From contig NZ_CP098514.1 of assembly GCF_023703775.1 (NCBI RefSeq), positions 2,329,998 to 2,393,997 of the forward strand: a stretch of DNA of 64,000 nt, written 5' to 3'. Of this stretch, positions 17,986-25,980 are shown one piece after another. This stretch comes from Haloplanus sp. GDY1. GTDB lineage: Archaea > Halobacteriota > Halobacteria > Halobacteriales > Haloferacaceae. The notes below the pieces were generated by a model. The model saw only the letters and a list, made by a program, of their open reading frames with translations. It was not told the origin of the DNA and made no database searches. The translations under genes and the position numbers were made by a program. Positions within the stretch are counted from its first letter, which is position 1; each line of letters begins with the position of its first letter.

Positions 17986-18050
17986 CGACGCCTCGTAGTC
18001 GCTCGTGGCGGTTAAGCGCCGCGACATCGCCCGCCCGCCCGAGCGACGTT

Positions 18051-18174
18051 GCCGACGAAGTCGCGCCGACAAGCCCCGCGGCAGAGCCGCGCCGACAGAT
18101 CCCGCGACGGAGTCGCGCCGACAAGCCCCGAGACGGAGTCGCGCCGACAAGCCCCGCGACGAAGTCGCGCCGAC
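18051..18174. repeat. 26-bp tandem repeat array with internal palindromes between divergent genes
   Basis: Four full 26-bp units at 18065-18090, 18091-18116, 18117-18142 and 18143-18168, with partial units on each side (18051-18064 and 18169-18174). Units begin GCCGACAAGCCCC and end GCGAC-NNN-GTCGC. The first full unit has GCGGC-AGA-GCCGC instead, a paired change that keeps the palindrome; the third has one mismatch. The array lies exactly between the core promoters of nmd3 (TATA at 18010-18017) and htpX (TATA at 18177-18186). Confidence 0.9.
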
Positions 18175-18176
18175 AA

Positions 18177-18186
18177 CGTTTAGCGC
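18177..18186 (+). promoter_or_regulatory. Core promoter of htpX-pspAB
   Basis: ACGTTTAGCG is centred 26 nt upstream of the htpX ATG at 18207 and directly abuts the last partial unit of the tandem array, consistent with a leaderless transcript. Confidence 0.5.
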
Positions 18187-18206
18187 CGCCCGCCTGTACT
18201 TCGCAC

Positions 18207-19079
18207 ATGGAGTGGAAACCCGACTGGGGGCTTCGGGGTCGGATGGTCCTGACCATGTTCCTCCTCTTTGCCCTCTACATCGTCTTCGTCGCCGTCCTCT
18301 CTCGGTTCGTGGGGCTGTTCGGTATCGTCATCGTCCTGGGGCTGTTCTCGCTCGGCCAGTTTTTCTTCAGCGACCGCCTGGCGCTGTACAGCATGGGGGC
18401 GAGTCGCGTCGACGCCGACGAGTACCCGAAGCTCCACGCCACGATCGGCCGCCTCTGTCAGCAGGCCGACCTGCCGAAGCCGGACGTCGCCGTCGCCGAC
18501 ACGCGCGTGCCGAACGCCTTCGCCGCCGGCCGGTCGCAGAAGCACTCGACGGTCTGTGTCACCCGGGGGCTGCTCGACGTCCTCGACGAGGACGAACTCG
18601 AGGGCGTGCTGGCGCACGAACTCGCCCACGTCAAGAACCGGGACGTGATGGTGATGACGATCGCCTCCTTCCTCTCGACCATCGCCTTCATGATCGTTCG
18701 CTGGGGGTGGCTGTTCGGCGGCGGCCGCAACCGACAGGGCGGTGGCGGCGTCGTGGTCGCCGTCCTCGTCTCCCTGGTCGTCTGGATCGTCTCCTTCGTC
18801 CTGATCCGGGCGCTCTCGCGGTACCGCGAGTACGCCGCCGACCGCGGCGGCGCCGCCATCACGGGCAACCCGACGGCGCTCGCCTCCGCGCTGCTCACCA
18901 TCTCCGGACGGATGGACCGCGTCCCCCAGGAGGACCTCCGCGAGCAGTCGGAGATGAACGCCTTCTTCGTCATCCCCATCCGGAGCGGGTTCGTCGGCCG
19001 GGTGTTCTCGACGCACCCCCCGACCGAGCGACGCGTCGAACGCCTCCGCGAGATGGCTGCGGAGATGGAACGGCGATAG
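18207..19079 (+). CDS. htpX: HtpX-like M48 zinc metalloprotease
   Basis: 290-residue membrane protease for turnover of damaged membrane proteins. Two N-terminal helices (MVLTMFLLFALYIVFVAVLSRFV and FGIVIVLGLFSLGQFFF) precede the zinc motif HELAH in EGVLAHELAHVKNRDVMVM. The third ligand Glu lies in RYREYAADRGGAAITG, and C-terminal FSTHPPTERRVERL is the family tail. Two more membrane segments sit between. The stop codon directly abuts the pspAB ATG, so the two are co-translated. Haloarchaeal HtpX is essential or near essential in Haloferax by published work, as far as I recall. Confidence 0.93.
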   Translation: MEWKPDWGLRGRMVLTMFLLFALYIVFVAVLSRFVGLFGIVIVLGLFSLGQFFFSDRLALYSMGASRVDADEYPKLHATIGRLCQQADLPKPDVAVADTRVPNAFAAGRSQKHSTVCVTRGLLDVLDEDELEGVLAHELAHVKNRDVMVMTIASFLSTIAFMIVRWGWLFGGGRNRQGGGGVVVAVLVSLVVWIVSFVLIRALSRYREYAADRGGAAITGNPTALASALLTISGRMDRVPQEDLREQSEMNAFFVIPIRSGFVGRVFSTHPPTERRVERLREMAAEMERR

Positions 19080-19691
19080 ATGGGACTGTTCGACTCCCTC
19101 CGGTCGGCCCTCGGGTTCGGCGCCGAGGCCGACGCCACGCGCGAGGCCGACCCCGAGGACCTGTTCGGGATGTCGACGGCCTACCTCACAATGGAGGCGG
19201 ATCTCGATTTCGCTCCCGTCGGCGCCGCCGCCCTCTGTTTCTCCTCGGTCGACAGCACCGACTTCGCGGGCGCCGTCGACGACGTGGAGGCGATCCTCCG
19301 TGCCGGCGAGGAGGACACCGGGACGACCTTCCGCCGCCACGAGGACGACCACGGCTACCACTGGGTCGTCCTCGAGGACAGCGATCCGGAGGATCTGGTG
19401 ACGAGCGTCCACTTCGCGGCCGACACGTTCGTCGAACGGGGGTACGGCTCGCGACTCCTCGCGGCGGTCTTCGGGTTCGAGCGCCCCCGCGACGACCGGC
19501 GAGCGTACTGGGTCTACTCCTTCCGTCGGGGCGCGTACTACCCCTTCGTCCCCACCGGCGACCACGAGCGCGACAACGGGAGCGAGTTCAAACTGGCCTC
19601 GGTCCTCGACGGCGAACTCGACGTCGAGGACGACGAGCGCTACTGGTACCCGCTGTGGCCCGACCGGCCGGGCGGTCACCCGTGGGAGTGA
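19080..19691 (+). CDS. pspAB: PspA-associated protein PspAB
   Basis: 203 residues, MGLFDSLRSALGFGAEADATREADPEDLFGMSTAYLTMEADLDF, matching the PspAB family of actinobacteria and haloarchaea. Conserved points include GAAALCFSSVDSTDF, YHWVVLEDSDPEDLVTSVHFAADTF and RRGAYYPFVP. It begins at the base after the htpX stop codon. PspAB and HtpX are a recurrent pair linked to envelope stress; no PspA gene is in the window. Biochemical role unknown. Confidence 0.85.
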   Translation: MGLFDSLRSALGFGAEADATREADPEDLFGMSTAYLTMEADLDFAPVGAAALCFSSVDSTDFAGAVDDVEAILRAGEEDTGTTFRRHEDDHGYHWVVLEDSDPEDLVTSVHFAADTFVERGYGSRLLAAVFGFERPRDDRRAYWVYSFRRGAYYPFVPTGDHERDNGSEFKLASVLDGELDVEDDERYWYPLWPDRPGGHPWE

Positions 19692-19794
19692 GCGCGGCGT
19701 GACGCCCCGTCTTCGGGCTTGAACGGCCGGCTCGACGCCCCCGAGAGCCCCCTCGCCGGCTCCCCATTTCCACTTCCACTCCGGTGTTAACGAG

Positions 19795-19804
19795 GCTTTA
19801 TGTG
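19795..19804 (+). promoter_or_regulatory. TATA box of radA
   Basis: GCTTTATGTG centred 28-29 nt upstream of the radA ATG. The same TTTATGTG core stands at the same distance before rfcS (51567-51574). Confidence 0.6.
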
Positions 19805-19827
19805 CGGAGGGGCACAAGCCGAGGCAC

Positions 19828-20859
19828 ATGGCAGAAGACGACCTCGAGAACCTTCCGGGCGTCGGGCCGGCGACGGCGGACAAACTCGTCGAAGCGGGCT
19901 TCGAGAGCTACCAGAGCATCGCGGTCGCCAGTCCGGCGGAACTCTCCAACACGGCGGACATCGGCGAGTCGACGGCGAGCGACATCATCAACGCGGCCCG
20001 CGACGCCGCGGACGTGGGCGGCTTCGAGACGGGGGCGACCGTCCTCGAACGCCGCGAGCAGATCGGCAAGCTGACCTGGAACGTTCCCGAGGTCGACGAC
20101 CTGCTCGGCGGCGGCGTCGAAACGCAGTCGATCACCGAGGTGTACGGCGAGTTCGGCGCCGGCAAGTCCCAGGTCACCCACCAGCTCTCGGTCAACGTCC
20201 AGCTTCCAGAGGAGTACGGCGGCCTCCGCGGCAGCGCCATCTTCGTCGACAGCGAGGACACCTTCCGTCCCGAACGCATCGACGACATGGTCCGTGGCCT
20301 CGACGACGAAACCATCCAGGCGACGATGGACGACCGCGGCATCGAGGGCTCGCCCGGCGACGAGGACGCGATGGAGGAACTCGTCACCGACGTCCTCGAC
20401 AAGATCCACGTGGCCAAGGCGTTCAACTCCAACCACCAGATCCTGCTCGCGGAGAAGGCAAAGGAGCTCGCGAGCGAACACGAGGACACCGAGTGGCCCG
20501 TCCGCCTGCTCAACGTCGACTCCCTCACCGCTCACTTCCGCGCCGAGTACGTCGGCCGGGGCGAACTCGCCGAGCGCCAGCAGAAGCTCAACAAACACCT
20601 GCACGACCTCATGCGGATCGGCGACCTCTACAACACCGCCGTCCTCGTCACCAACCAGGTCGCCTCGAACCCCGACTCCTACTTCGGCGACCCGACCCAG
20701 CCCATCGGCGGCAACATCCTCGGTCACACCTCGACGTTCCGGATGTACCTCCGGAAGTCGAAGGGCGACAAGCGGATCGTCCGCCTCGTCGACGCGCCGA
20801 ACCTCGCCGACGGCGAGGCCGTGATGCGCGTCCAGGACGAGGGACTCGTCCCCGAGTAA
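19828..20859 (+). CDS. radA: DNA repair and recombination protein RadA
   Basis: 343-residue archaeal RecA/Rad51 recombinase that forms filaments on single-stranded DNA for strand exchange. Helix-hairpin-helix N-terminus ([20 protein letters not shown], residues 5-24), polymerisation and linker region, Walker [10 protein letters not shown] near 110, Walker [17 protein letters not shown] near 230, and L2/ATP cap region [20 protein letters not shown] near 272. No intein. A leaderless promoter is placed 28 nt upstream. The sufU gene converges and ends on the next base. Confidence 0.97.
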   Translation: MAEDDLENLPGVGPATADKLVEAGFESYQSIAVASPAELSNTADIGESTASDIINAARDAADVGGFETGATVLERREQIGKLTWNVPEVDDLLGGGVETQSITEVYGEFGAGKSQVTHQLSVNVQLPEEYGGLRGSAIFVDSEDTFRPERIDDMVRGLDDETIQATMDDRGIEGSPGDEDAMEELVTDVLDKIHVAKAFNSNHQILLAEKAKELASEHEDTEWPVRLLNVDSLTAHFRAEYVGRGELAERQQKLNKHLHDLMRIGDLYNTAVLVTNQVASNPDSYFGDPTQPIGGNILGHTSTFRMYLRKSKGDKRIVRLVDAPNLADGEAVMRVQDEGLVPE

Positions 20860-21279
20860 CTACTCCTCGGTCGTCGTCTCCTCGATGTCGAGTTCGCCCT
20901 CGTGGATCTTCGCCCCGTCCTGAACCACCTTCTCGGCCAGGACGGCACACTTGATCCGCATGGGACTGATGTCGACGCCGAGCATCTCCACCACGTCGTC
21001 GCGGTCCATCTCCGCGAGTTCGTCGAGCGTCGTGCCCGGGAGTCGCTGGGTGAGCATGCTCGCGCTCGCCTGACTGATGGCGCAGCCGTCGCCGGAGAAA
21101 CTGACGTAGTCGATGGTCTCGCCGTCGTCGTCGAGGCGGACGTCCATCTTGATCGTGTCGCCACACGACGGGTTCTCACCGACGTGGGAGAACGTCGGAT
21201 CCTCGAGTTCCCCGTGATTCCGGGGGTTCTTGTAGTGATCGAGGATCTGCTGTCGGTACATGTCCGAGCCCATTCCCAT
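20860..21279 (-). CDS. sufU: Fe-S cluster assembly sulfur-transfer/scaffold protein SufU (IscU/NifU-N type)
   Basis: 139 residues with the three conserved cysteines of the IscU/SufU fold: NPSCGDTIKMDV near 40, FSGDGCAISQASASML near 65, and RIKCAVLAEKVV near 110. The 18-21 residue insertion between the second and third Cys (PGTTLDELAEMDRDDVVEML) marks the SufU type, which in bacteria relays sulfur from SufS as a zinc protein. In haloarchaea it supports the Suf machinery. Start ATG at 21279; an internal ATG (MYRQQILDHYKNPRN) is a possible alternative. No other suf gene is adjacent. Confidence 0.93.
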   Translation of the reverse strand: MGMGSDMYRQQILDHYKNPRNHGELEDPTFSHVGENPSCGDTIKMDVRLDDDGETIDYVSFSGDGCAISQASASMLTQRLPGTTLDELAEMDRDDVVEMLGVDISPMRIKCAVLAEKVVQDGAKIHEGELDIEETTTEE

Positions 21280-21341
21280 AACTGCGTCCGGGTAGGGCGC
21301 TTTTACCTAAAAGGATTCCGGGGTACGAGGCGTGTAGGCGC

Positions 21342-22328
21342 TCAGACGGCGACCGTCCGGCCGCTGTCCTCGTAGGCCGCCAGCAGTTCGCGGTACCGGT
21401 TGCGGATGGTGACCTCGCTGATGTCCGCCACCTCGCTCACCGCCTTCTGGGTGATCTGCTCGTTGGTCAGCAGCGGCGCCGCGTAGACGGCGGCGGCCGC
21501 CAGCCCGACCGGGTTCTTGCCGCTGTGGACGCCGCGCTCCTTGGCCGCGTCGAGCATCTCCCGGGCCAGCCGTTCGGCCTCGTCCGACAGGTCGAGTTCC
21601 GAGGCGAACCGGGTGACGTAGCTCACCGGATCGGCGGGGGCGACTTCGAGACCGAGTTCCCGAACCACGTAGCGGTAGGTGCGCTTGAACTCCTCCTCGT
21701 CGACCCGACTGACGCGGGCCATCTCGTCGATGGTCCGCGGGACGCCGGCCTGTCGGGCGGCGGCGTAGAGGGCGCTGGTGGCGACGCCCTCGATGGAGCG
21801 GCCGGGCAGCAGGTCGTCCTCCAGCGCGCGCCGGTAGATGACCGAGGCGGTCTCGCGGACGTTCTCGGGGAGGCCCAGCGCCGAGGCCATGCGGTCGATC
21901 TCGCCGAGGGCCTGTCGCAGGTTGCGCTCCTGGTGGTTGCGGGTCTGGAACCGGCGGTTCCAGGTGCGCAGGCGCTGCATCTTCTCGCGCTGAGTGGCCG
22001 AGAGCGCCTTGCCGTAGGCGTCCTTGTTCTGCCAGTCGATGGTGGTCGACAGCCCCTTGTCGTGCATCATCTTCGTCGTGGGCGAGCCGACCCGGGCCTT
22101 CTCGTCGCGCTCCCGGGCGTCGAAGGCCCGCCACTCGGGGCCGCGGTCCACCTCGTCCGCCTCGACGATGAGGCCACACTCGCTACAGGCCGTCTCGCCG
22201 TGTTCCTCGTCGGTCACCAGCGCGCCGCCACACTCGGGACAGACGTGTTCCGCCTCCCGTTCGGTCGTCGATTCCTCCCGTTCTCGAACGCCGGTACTCC
22301 CGGACGTCCACGCGCGTGTCTCTGACAT
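21342..22328 (-). CDS. tfb: Transcription initiation factor TFB (TFIIB homologue)
   Basis: 328 residues. N-terminal zinc ribbon (VCPECGGALV at about 29-38 and ACSECGLIVE at about 48-57), B-finger/reader region GPEWRAFDARERDEKARVGSP, then two cyclin folds (from LRQALGEIDRMASAL, and from PADPVSYVTRFASEL). The HTH of the second repeat, EVADISEVTIRNRYREL, contacts the BRE. It recruits RNA polymerase to TBP-bound promoters. Haloarchaea encode many TFB paralogues, and which one this is cannot be read from sequence alone. A long upstream gap with a palindrome suggests it is regulated. Confidence 0.95.
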   Translation of the reverse strand: MSETRAWTSGSTGVREREESTTEREAEHVCPECGGALVTDEEHGETACSECGLIVEADEVDRGPEWRAFDARERDEKARVGSPTTKMMHDKGLSTTIDWQNKDAYGKALSATQREKMQRLRTWNRRFQTRNHQERNLRQALGEIDRMASALGLPENVRETASVIYRRALEDDLLPGRSIEGVATSALYAAARQAGVPRTIDEMARVSRVDEEEFKRTYRYVVRELGLEVAPADPVSYVTRFASELDLSDEAERLAREMLDAAKERGVHSGKNPVGLAAAAVYAAPLLTNEQITQKAVSEVADISEVTIRNRYRELLAAYEDSGRTVAV

Positions 22329-22380
22329 GATGGGGTGGTCGCCACGGACGGCCGACGCGGGGGATCCAGCCGTCGTAGCT

Positions 22381-22418
22381 CCTTAACGAGTCGTTAGGTA
22401 GTAAAACATATAAGTATT
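22381..22418 (-). promoter_or_regulatory. tfb promoter with a 13-bp palindrome at the likely start site
   Basis: On the minus strand TACTTATATGT (22407-22417) is a strong TATA box. About 20-28 nt downstream of it lies TAACGA-G-TCGTTA (22384-22396), extended to near-symmetry by CCT/AGG on the flanks. The palindrome sits where transcription should begin, as expected for a repressor or autoregulatory operator. The tfb ATG is a further 55 nt downstream, so the transcript has a leader. Confidence 0.5.
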
Positions 22419-22606
22419 TCGCAGAAATGCACGGAACGTCATAACCGTGTCGGTTCTTGACGCGACGCCAATCCGTCACGATCGGTTGTGAAACGAACTC
22501 ACTGATAAATCATTGGGTCGGGTGCGAGGCGCGCGGGACGGTCCCGCCGGTCGTCGGTCGGCCGAGCGGAGAAGTGCGGCGGTCGTGAGCGGCGACGGAG
22601 CGGCGG

Positions 22607-23350
22607 TCAGTCGCTCTGGATGCGCGGCGCGAGCATGAACGTCACGTTGCCGAGGCCCTCGGCGAACTCGTAGTGGAGTTTCACCGGGAACTCCTCGCCG
22701 AGTTCGATGGTCACCTCGGCGTCCCCGGGGATCGCCTTGTTCATGTCCTTGAGGTAGTCCAGCGAGAACAGCGAGTCCGCCGGACCGGCCTCCAGCGCGA
22801 TGAGGTCGTCGGTCCCCAGTTCGAAGTCCACGTCGTCGGTGTCGCCCTCGGCCTCGATGTGGAACGTCTCCGCCGCCTCGTCGACGCGGAGGTTGATGTG
22901 ATCCGACACCATGTCGGCGGCCGTGATCCCGCGGTCGAGCTGGTTGCCCTCGACGACGATCCGGGCCGGCAGGTCGAGGTCGGGGATGTCCGGCTCCTGT
23001 CGGATCGAGTCCGGATCGATCAGCGCGAGCGTATAGGAGAGGCCGTCGATGCGGATGTGGAGTTTGCGGGTCTCCTCGTCGAGTTCGAGGTGGACCAGGT
23101 CGCCGGCGTTCCCCATGCCCGCGATGTCCTCCAGCCGAGTGAGGTTGACGCCGATGACGCCGCCGTCCGCCTCGTAGGATTCGAACGCCGCCGAATCCAG
23201 CGAGAGGTCGACCATCCCGACGTTCGCCGGATCGACCGCCCGAATCGACAGGCCGTCCTCGTTGAGTCGCACCTTGCACTCGTCGACCAACACGCTCACG
23301 GAGTCGAGGGCGTCCCGGAGCGTCGACGCGCTCACGATGGCCTTGAACAT
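22607..23350 (-). CDS. pcn: DNA polymerase sliding clamp (PCNA)
   Basis: 247-residue homotrimeric clamp that tethers replicative polymerases and repair enzymes. Typical sequence elements are [47 protein letters not shown] (the conserved D/N-rich central loop), [18 protein letters not shown], the interdomain linker near [11 protein letters not shown], and the C-terminal [12 protein letters not shown]. It has the low-Lys, high-Asp surface of halophilic PCNA. The clamp loader small subunit is in the same window (51598) but not linked. Confidence 0.97.
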   Translation of the reverse strand: MFKAIVSASTLRDALDSVSVLVDECKVRLNEDGLSIRAVDPANVGMVDLSLDSAAFESYEADGGVIGVNLTRLEDIAGMGNAGDLVHLELDEETRKLHIRIDGLSYTLALIDPDSIRQEPDIPDLDLPARIVVEGNQLDRGITAADMVSDHINLRVDEAAETFHIEAEGDTDDVDFELGTDDLIALEAGPADSLFSLDYLKDMNKAIPGDAEVTIELGEEFPVKLHYEFAEGLGNVTFMLAPRIQSD

Positions 23351-23374
23351 GTATCCAGTGGTACGCCCCGGGCG

Positions 23375-23383
23375 TTAAAAATA
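23375..23383 (-). promoter_or_regulatory. TATA box of pcn
   Basis: TATTTTTAA on the minus strand, centred 29 nt upstream of the pcn ATG in GC-rich flanks; consistent with a leaderless mRNA. Confidence 0.6.
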
Positions 23384-23571
23384 CCCGCTGTTCGCCGCGG
23401 GCGAGCGCGCGCCGCCGCGGCCACGTGACCCGGCCGCCGTCGTCACGTCACGCCCCGGACCGGGGCACGGCAGTTCGCAATGTTTATGACGGCTCCTCGC
23501 TCGACGAAGGAAACTTGGTTAACCAGGCATACGGTCTATGAACCTCCGTCATAATCCCACTAACGGATTCC

Positions 23572-24225
23572 ATGGGTGTCATCGTAGAACTACAGATACC
23601 GACTCACCAGTTCGAATTCGGGCGCCGATTCCCGACACAGTCGGGGGACGCGGCGGAGTTCGAGCGGGTGAGTGCGCGGGGGGATGCTTCCGTCCCGGTT
23701 TTCTCGTTCTCGGAGCCTGCCGACGGTCGACTCGAAGAGGGCGATCCGTTCGCGGACGCGGACGGCTACCGACTCGAATTCGTGGACGCACCCGACGACC
23801 ACGAACTCTGTCTCGTCTCGTGGCGCCCCGAGGCCGATCCCTTCTTTCGGCTCCTCGACGACCACGGTGGCTCGATCCGTCGCGGAACCGGCGATTCCGA
23901 GGCGTGGACGTTCGAGGCGGAGTTCCCGAGCCACGACGACTTCTCGACCTTTCGGTCGGCCGCCGAGGACCTCGACACGTCCGTCGAGATCCGGCGCGTC
24001 TACAACCCGACGAGTACGGGCACCGGCGCCTGGTACGGGCTGACACCCCGTCAGCGCAGGACGCTCGAACTCGCCGTCGAGCGTGGCTACTACGACATTC
24101 CCCGCCGGTGTACGACCATCGAACTCGCCGACGAACTCGGCATCTCCGATCAGGCCGTGACCGAACGGCTTCGCCGCGGCATCGTGACGTTCGTAACCAA
24201 CGCCCTGCTGTTCGCCGAGGAGTGA
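23572..24225 (+). CDS. Bat-type helix-turn-helix (HTH-10) regulator
   Basis: 217 residues. The N-terminal 150 residues form the bacterioopsin-activator-type GAF/HTH-associated domain (VIVELQIPTHQFEFGRRF, VYNPTSTGTGAWYGLT). The C-terminal HTH-10 domain begins LTPRQRRTLELAVERGYYDIPRRCTTIELADELGISDQAVTERLRRG and ends VTNALLFAEE. These are common haloarchaeal one-component regulators without a known ligand. Divergent from pcn, with a 221-bp gap. A Shine-Dalgarno match is not obvious. Followed 82 nt later by another HTH gene. Confidence 0.88.
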   Translation: MGVIVELQIPTHQFEFGRRFPTQSGDAAEFERVSARGDASVPVFSFSEPADGRLEEGDPFADADGYRLEFVDAPDDHELCLVSWRPEADPFFRLLDDHGGSIRRGTGDSEAWTFEAEFPSHDDFSTFRSAAEDLDTSVEIRRVYNPTSTGTGAWYGLTPRQRRTLELAVERGYYDIPRRCTTIELADELGISDQAVTERLRRGIVTFVTNALLFAEE

Positions 24226-24307
24226 CAGCCGGAGTGACAGTATTTCTATCCAATACCTTCTTGAGTGTTCCCGTCGAACCCGGAGTCGCGTTCCTGGGGG
24301 GGAGCAG

Positions 24308-24673
24308 ATGAACGGATCCAACGCCAACACACACGACGCGACGGCGGTCGACGAATCGGGGTGTGACCGAACCCGCGACGCCGAGGCGGAACGGCTGGAC
24401 GCGGTCTTCGACGTCCTGGCGGACGCGCGCAGGCGACGCATCCTCCGCGTCCTGATCGACGCCGACGAGGACGCGACGACCGTCCCGGCGCTCGCCGAGG
24501 CGCTCTCGGCGCGCGAACCCGAGCGGCCGCCGACGGACCGACTCGTCGTCTCGCTCAGACACGTCCACCTGCCGAAACTCGACGCGTCGGGGGTCGTCGA
24601 CTACGCCCCCGACCGCTCGCGGGTTCGCTACGAGGGGGCGCCGCTCGCCGAACGACTGCTGGCGCAACTCTGA
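24308..24673 (+). CDS. Winged-HTH regulator (DUF7344 / ArsR-like)
   Basis: 121 residues. After a 28-residue acidic leader it reads LDAVFDVLADARRRRILRVLIDADEDATTVPALAEAL, the winged-helix N-terminus of the haloarchaeal DUF7344 family. RLVVSLRHVHLPKLDASGVVDYAPDRSRVRYEG follows, i.e. the recognition helix and beta wing. Targets are unknown. It lies downstream of the HTH-10 gene on the same strand and may be part of a regulatory pair. Confidence 0.85.
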   Translation: MNGSNANTHDATAVDESGCDRTRDAEAERLDAVFDVLADARRRRILRVLIDADEDATTVPALAEALSAREPERPPTDRLVVSLRHVHLPKLDASGVVDYAPDRSRVRYEGAPLAERLLAQL

Positions 24674-24911
24674 GCCCGTCGCCGGCGGGTCCGACCGGCC
24701 GTTCCGGATCGACCGGAGCATGAACGCGGATCCGTCGGCCGCCCCGTGGCGGCCCGCGACACCGACGGTGAGGGACGCACGACGGGACGAGTACTACAAC
24801 TACTCGGCCCGGTCTGTTGTGACTACTAACTGACCGCACTCACCGCCCGCTTCGCTCGCCGGTGACGGAGCAAATGGATCGTCCCGCGGTTCTGGTGGAC
24901 GAAGGGCAGTA

Positions 24912-25373
24912 TCAGCCGTCGATATATTCGTTCAGCGTGTCAAACTCCTCTGGGGAGAGGATGACCTCCCCGGTAACGTCGTCAACGTCCTCGAAGTCGT
25001 CGTCGAGCGTCAGAATCGTCCGTACCCCTTCCTCGAGGGCGACTCGTGCGTAATACCCGTCCCAGCCGTCGATGTTGTACTCTGCCGCCAGATCGAATCC
25101 TGCCCTGACTGTCGACTCTGGCAGTTCGTCGTACCAGTGAACTCGGCTCGCGTCCGCGAAATTCCCCATCAGACGAGAGGCATCAGCGTTCGAAAACCCG
25201 TAGTAGTTCGTCAGAACGACGTGAGCACCGAAGAGGGCCGGATACGGCACGACGGCGTCGATGGTACCCTCGATGGCATCTTTCACGTACGAGAGTGCCG
25301 TCTCGCTGACGGGCGTTCCCGCGTGGGCGAGGGCGACCACACCGACGTCGAAGAGATATGGGCCATCACTCAT
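24912..25373 (-). CDS. PIN-domain toxin (VapC-like)
   Basis: 153 residues with the PIN acidic set: LFDVGVVALAH (Asp9), the mid helix, DGWDGYYARVAL (Asp around 115) and TLDDDFEDVDD (Asp cluster around 130). It is a likely Mg-dependent RNase. The ATG at 25373 lies within the last 8 nt of the AbrB-type antitoxin gene, the usual vapBC coupling. The frame is open further upstream but overlaps the antitoxin. Its base composition is lower in GC than the housekeeping genes, as for the following 3 kb. Confidence 0.85.
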   Translation of the reverse strand: MSDGPYLFDVGVVALAHAGTPVSETALSYVKDAIEGTIDAVVPYPALFGAHVVLTNYYGFSNADASRLMGNFADASRVHWYDELPESTVRAGFDLAAEYNIDGWDGYYARVALEEGVRTILTLDDDFEDVDDVTGEVILSPEEFDTLNEYIDG

Positions 25374-25668
25374 CGGCAGCGTCGCTGGTCGCTTGACGGC
25401 GGATCGTCTCGGCGTGATCCGCTGCAATCGGATGCATCTCCTCGTCGGGGGCGTCGCGGTCGGTCGCCGCCTCGGAGATGAGCTGTTCCATCCGCTCGAT
25501 AACCGTCTCGGGATCGTCTTCAGGCTCGACGACTGCCTTCCCGCCTTCCTCGCGGATGTCGACTTCGGTCCCGGGCTCGATTCCGAGGCGTTCTCGCACC
25601 TCCTGTGGCAGCACGATCCGCCCCTTGGAGTCCACCGTGACCATATTCCCACTATTAGTGGGAATCAC
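25366..25668 (-). CDS. AbrB/SpoVT-type antitoxin (VapB-like)
   Basis: 100 residues. The N-terminal swapped-hairpin domain reads VTVDSKGRIVLPQEVRERLGIEPGTEVDIREEGGKAVVEPED, followed by an acidic helix (PETVIERMEQLISEAATDRD) that would wrap the PIN toxin. ATG at 25668; a second ATG eight codons in (MVTVDSKG) is also possible. It is the first gene of a two-gene operon with the PIN toxin, overlapping by 8 nt, and is expected to autorepress its promoter. Confidence 0.87.
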   Translation of the reverse strand: MIPTNSGNMVTVDSKGRIVLPQEVRERLGIEPGTEVDIREEGGKAVVEPEDDPETVIERMEQLISEAATDRDAPDEEMHPIAADHAETIRRQATSDAADE

Positions 25669-25772
25669 ATGAGTGTTTTGCCGACCTGTAACACAACCAC
25701 TCTGATTACCTGAACGCCGTCGAACTCAGGCCGTGGAATCCTCGTTCTCGTCGGGTTCGAGCCGGATACGAT

Positions 25773-25910
25773 TCACGCCAGTTGGTTCGTCGTACGCCCG
25801 GTCGCTCGAATAAGTCGAAACCGCTCGCCGTACCGGTCACACACCGCCTTCGGGATCGTCACTCTCCCCTGCTCGTCCGTCCGTACTTCTCCACCCCTAT
25901 CCGAAATCAC
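25773..25910 (-). pseudogene. Truncated AbrB-type antitoxin remnant
   Basis: On the minus strand a frame reads VISDRGGEVRTDEQGRVTIP and continues KAVCDRYGERFRLI before running into unrelated sequence and a stop. This matches the start of VapB antitoxins of the EQGRVTIPKAVRDRYGERFRL type, but the C-terminal toxin-binding half is gone and no PIN gene follows in frame. GTG at 25910 could still start a 45-residue product. It occupies most of the 312-bp gap between the two intact toxin-antitoxin pairs. Confidence 0.6.
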
Positions 25911-25980
25911 GAATGGAGGACAGGTAGTCTCAGTTCTCGCCCTCTCGGTGACAGCGGGTTGACGGAGCTGTCTCTCCCGG

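Noticed and set aside
18051-18174. CRISPR array
   Set aside because: Repeats are directly contiguous 26-bp units without spacers, and no cas genes are present.
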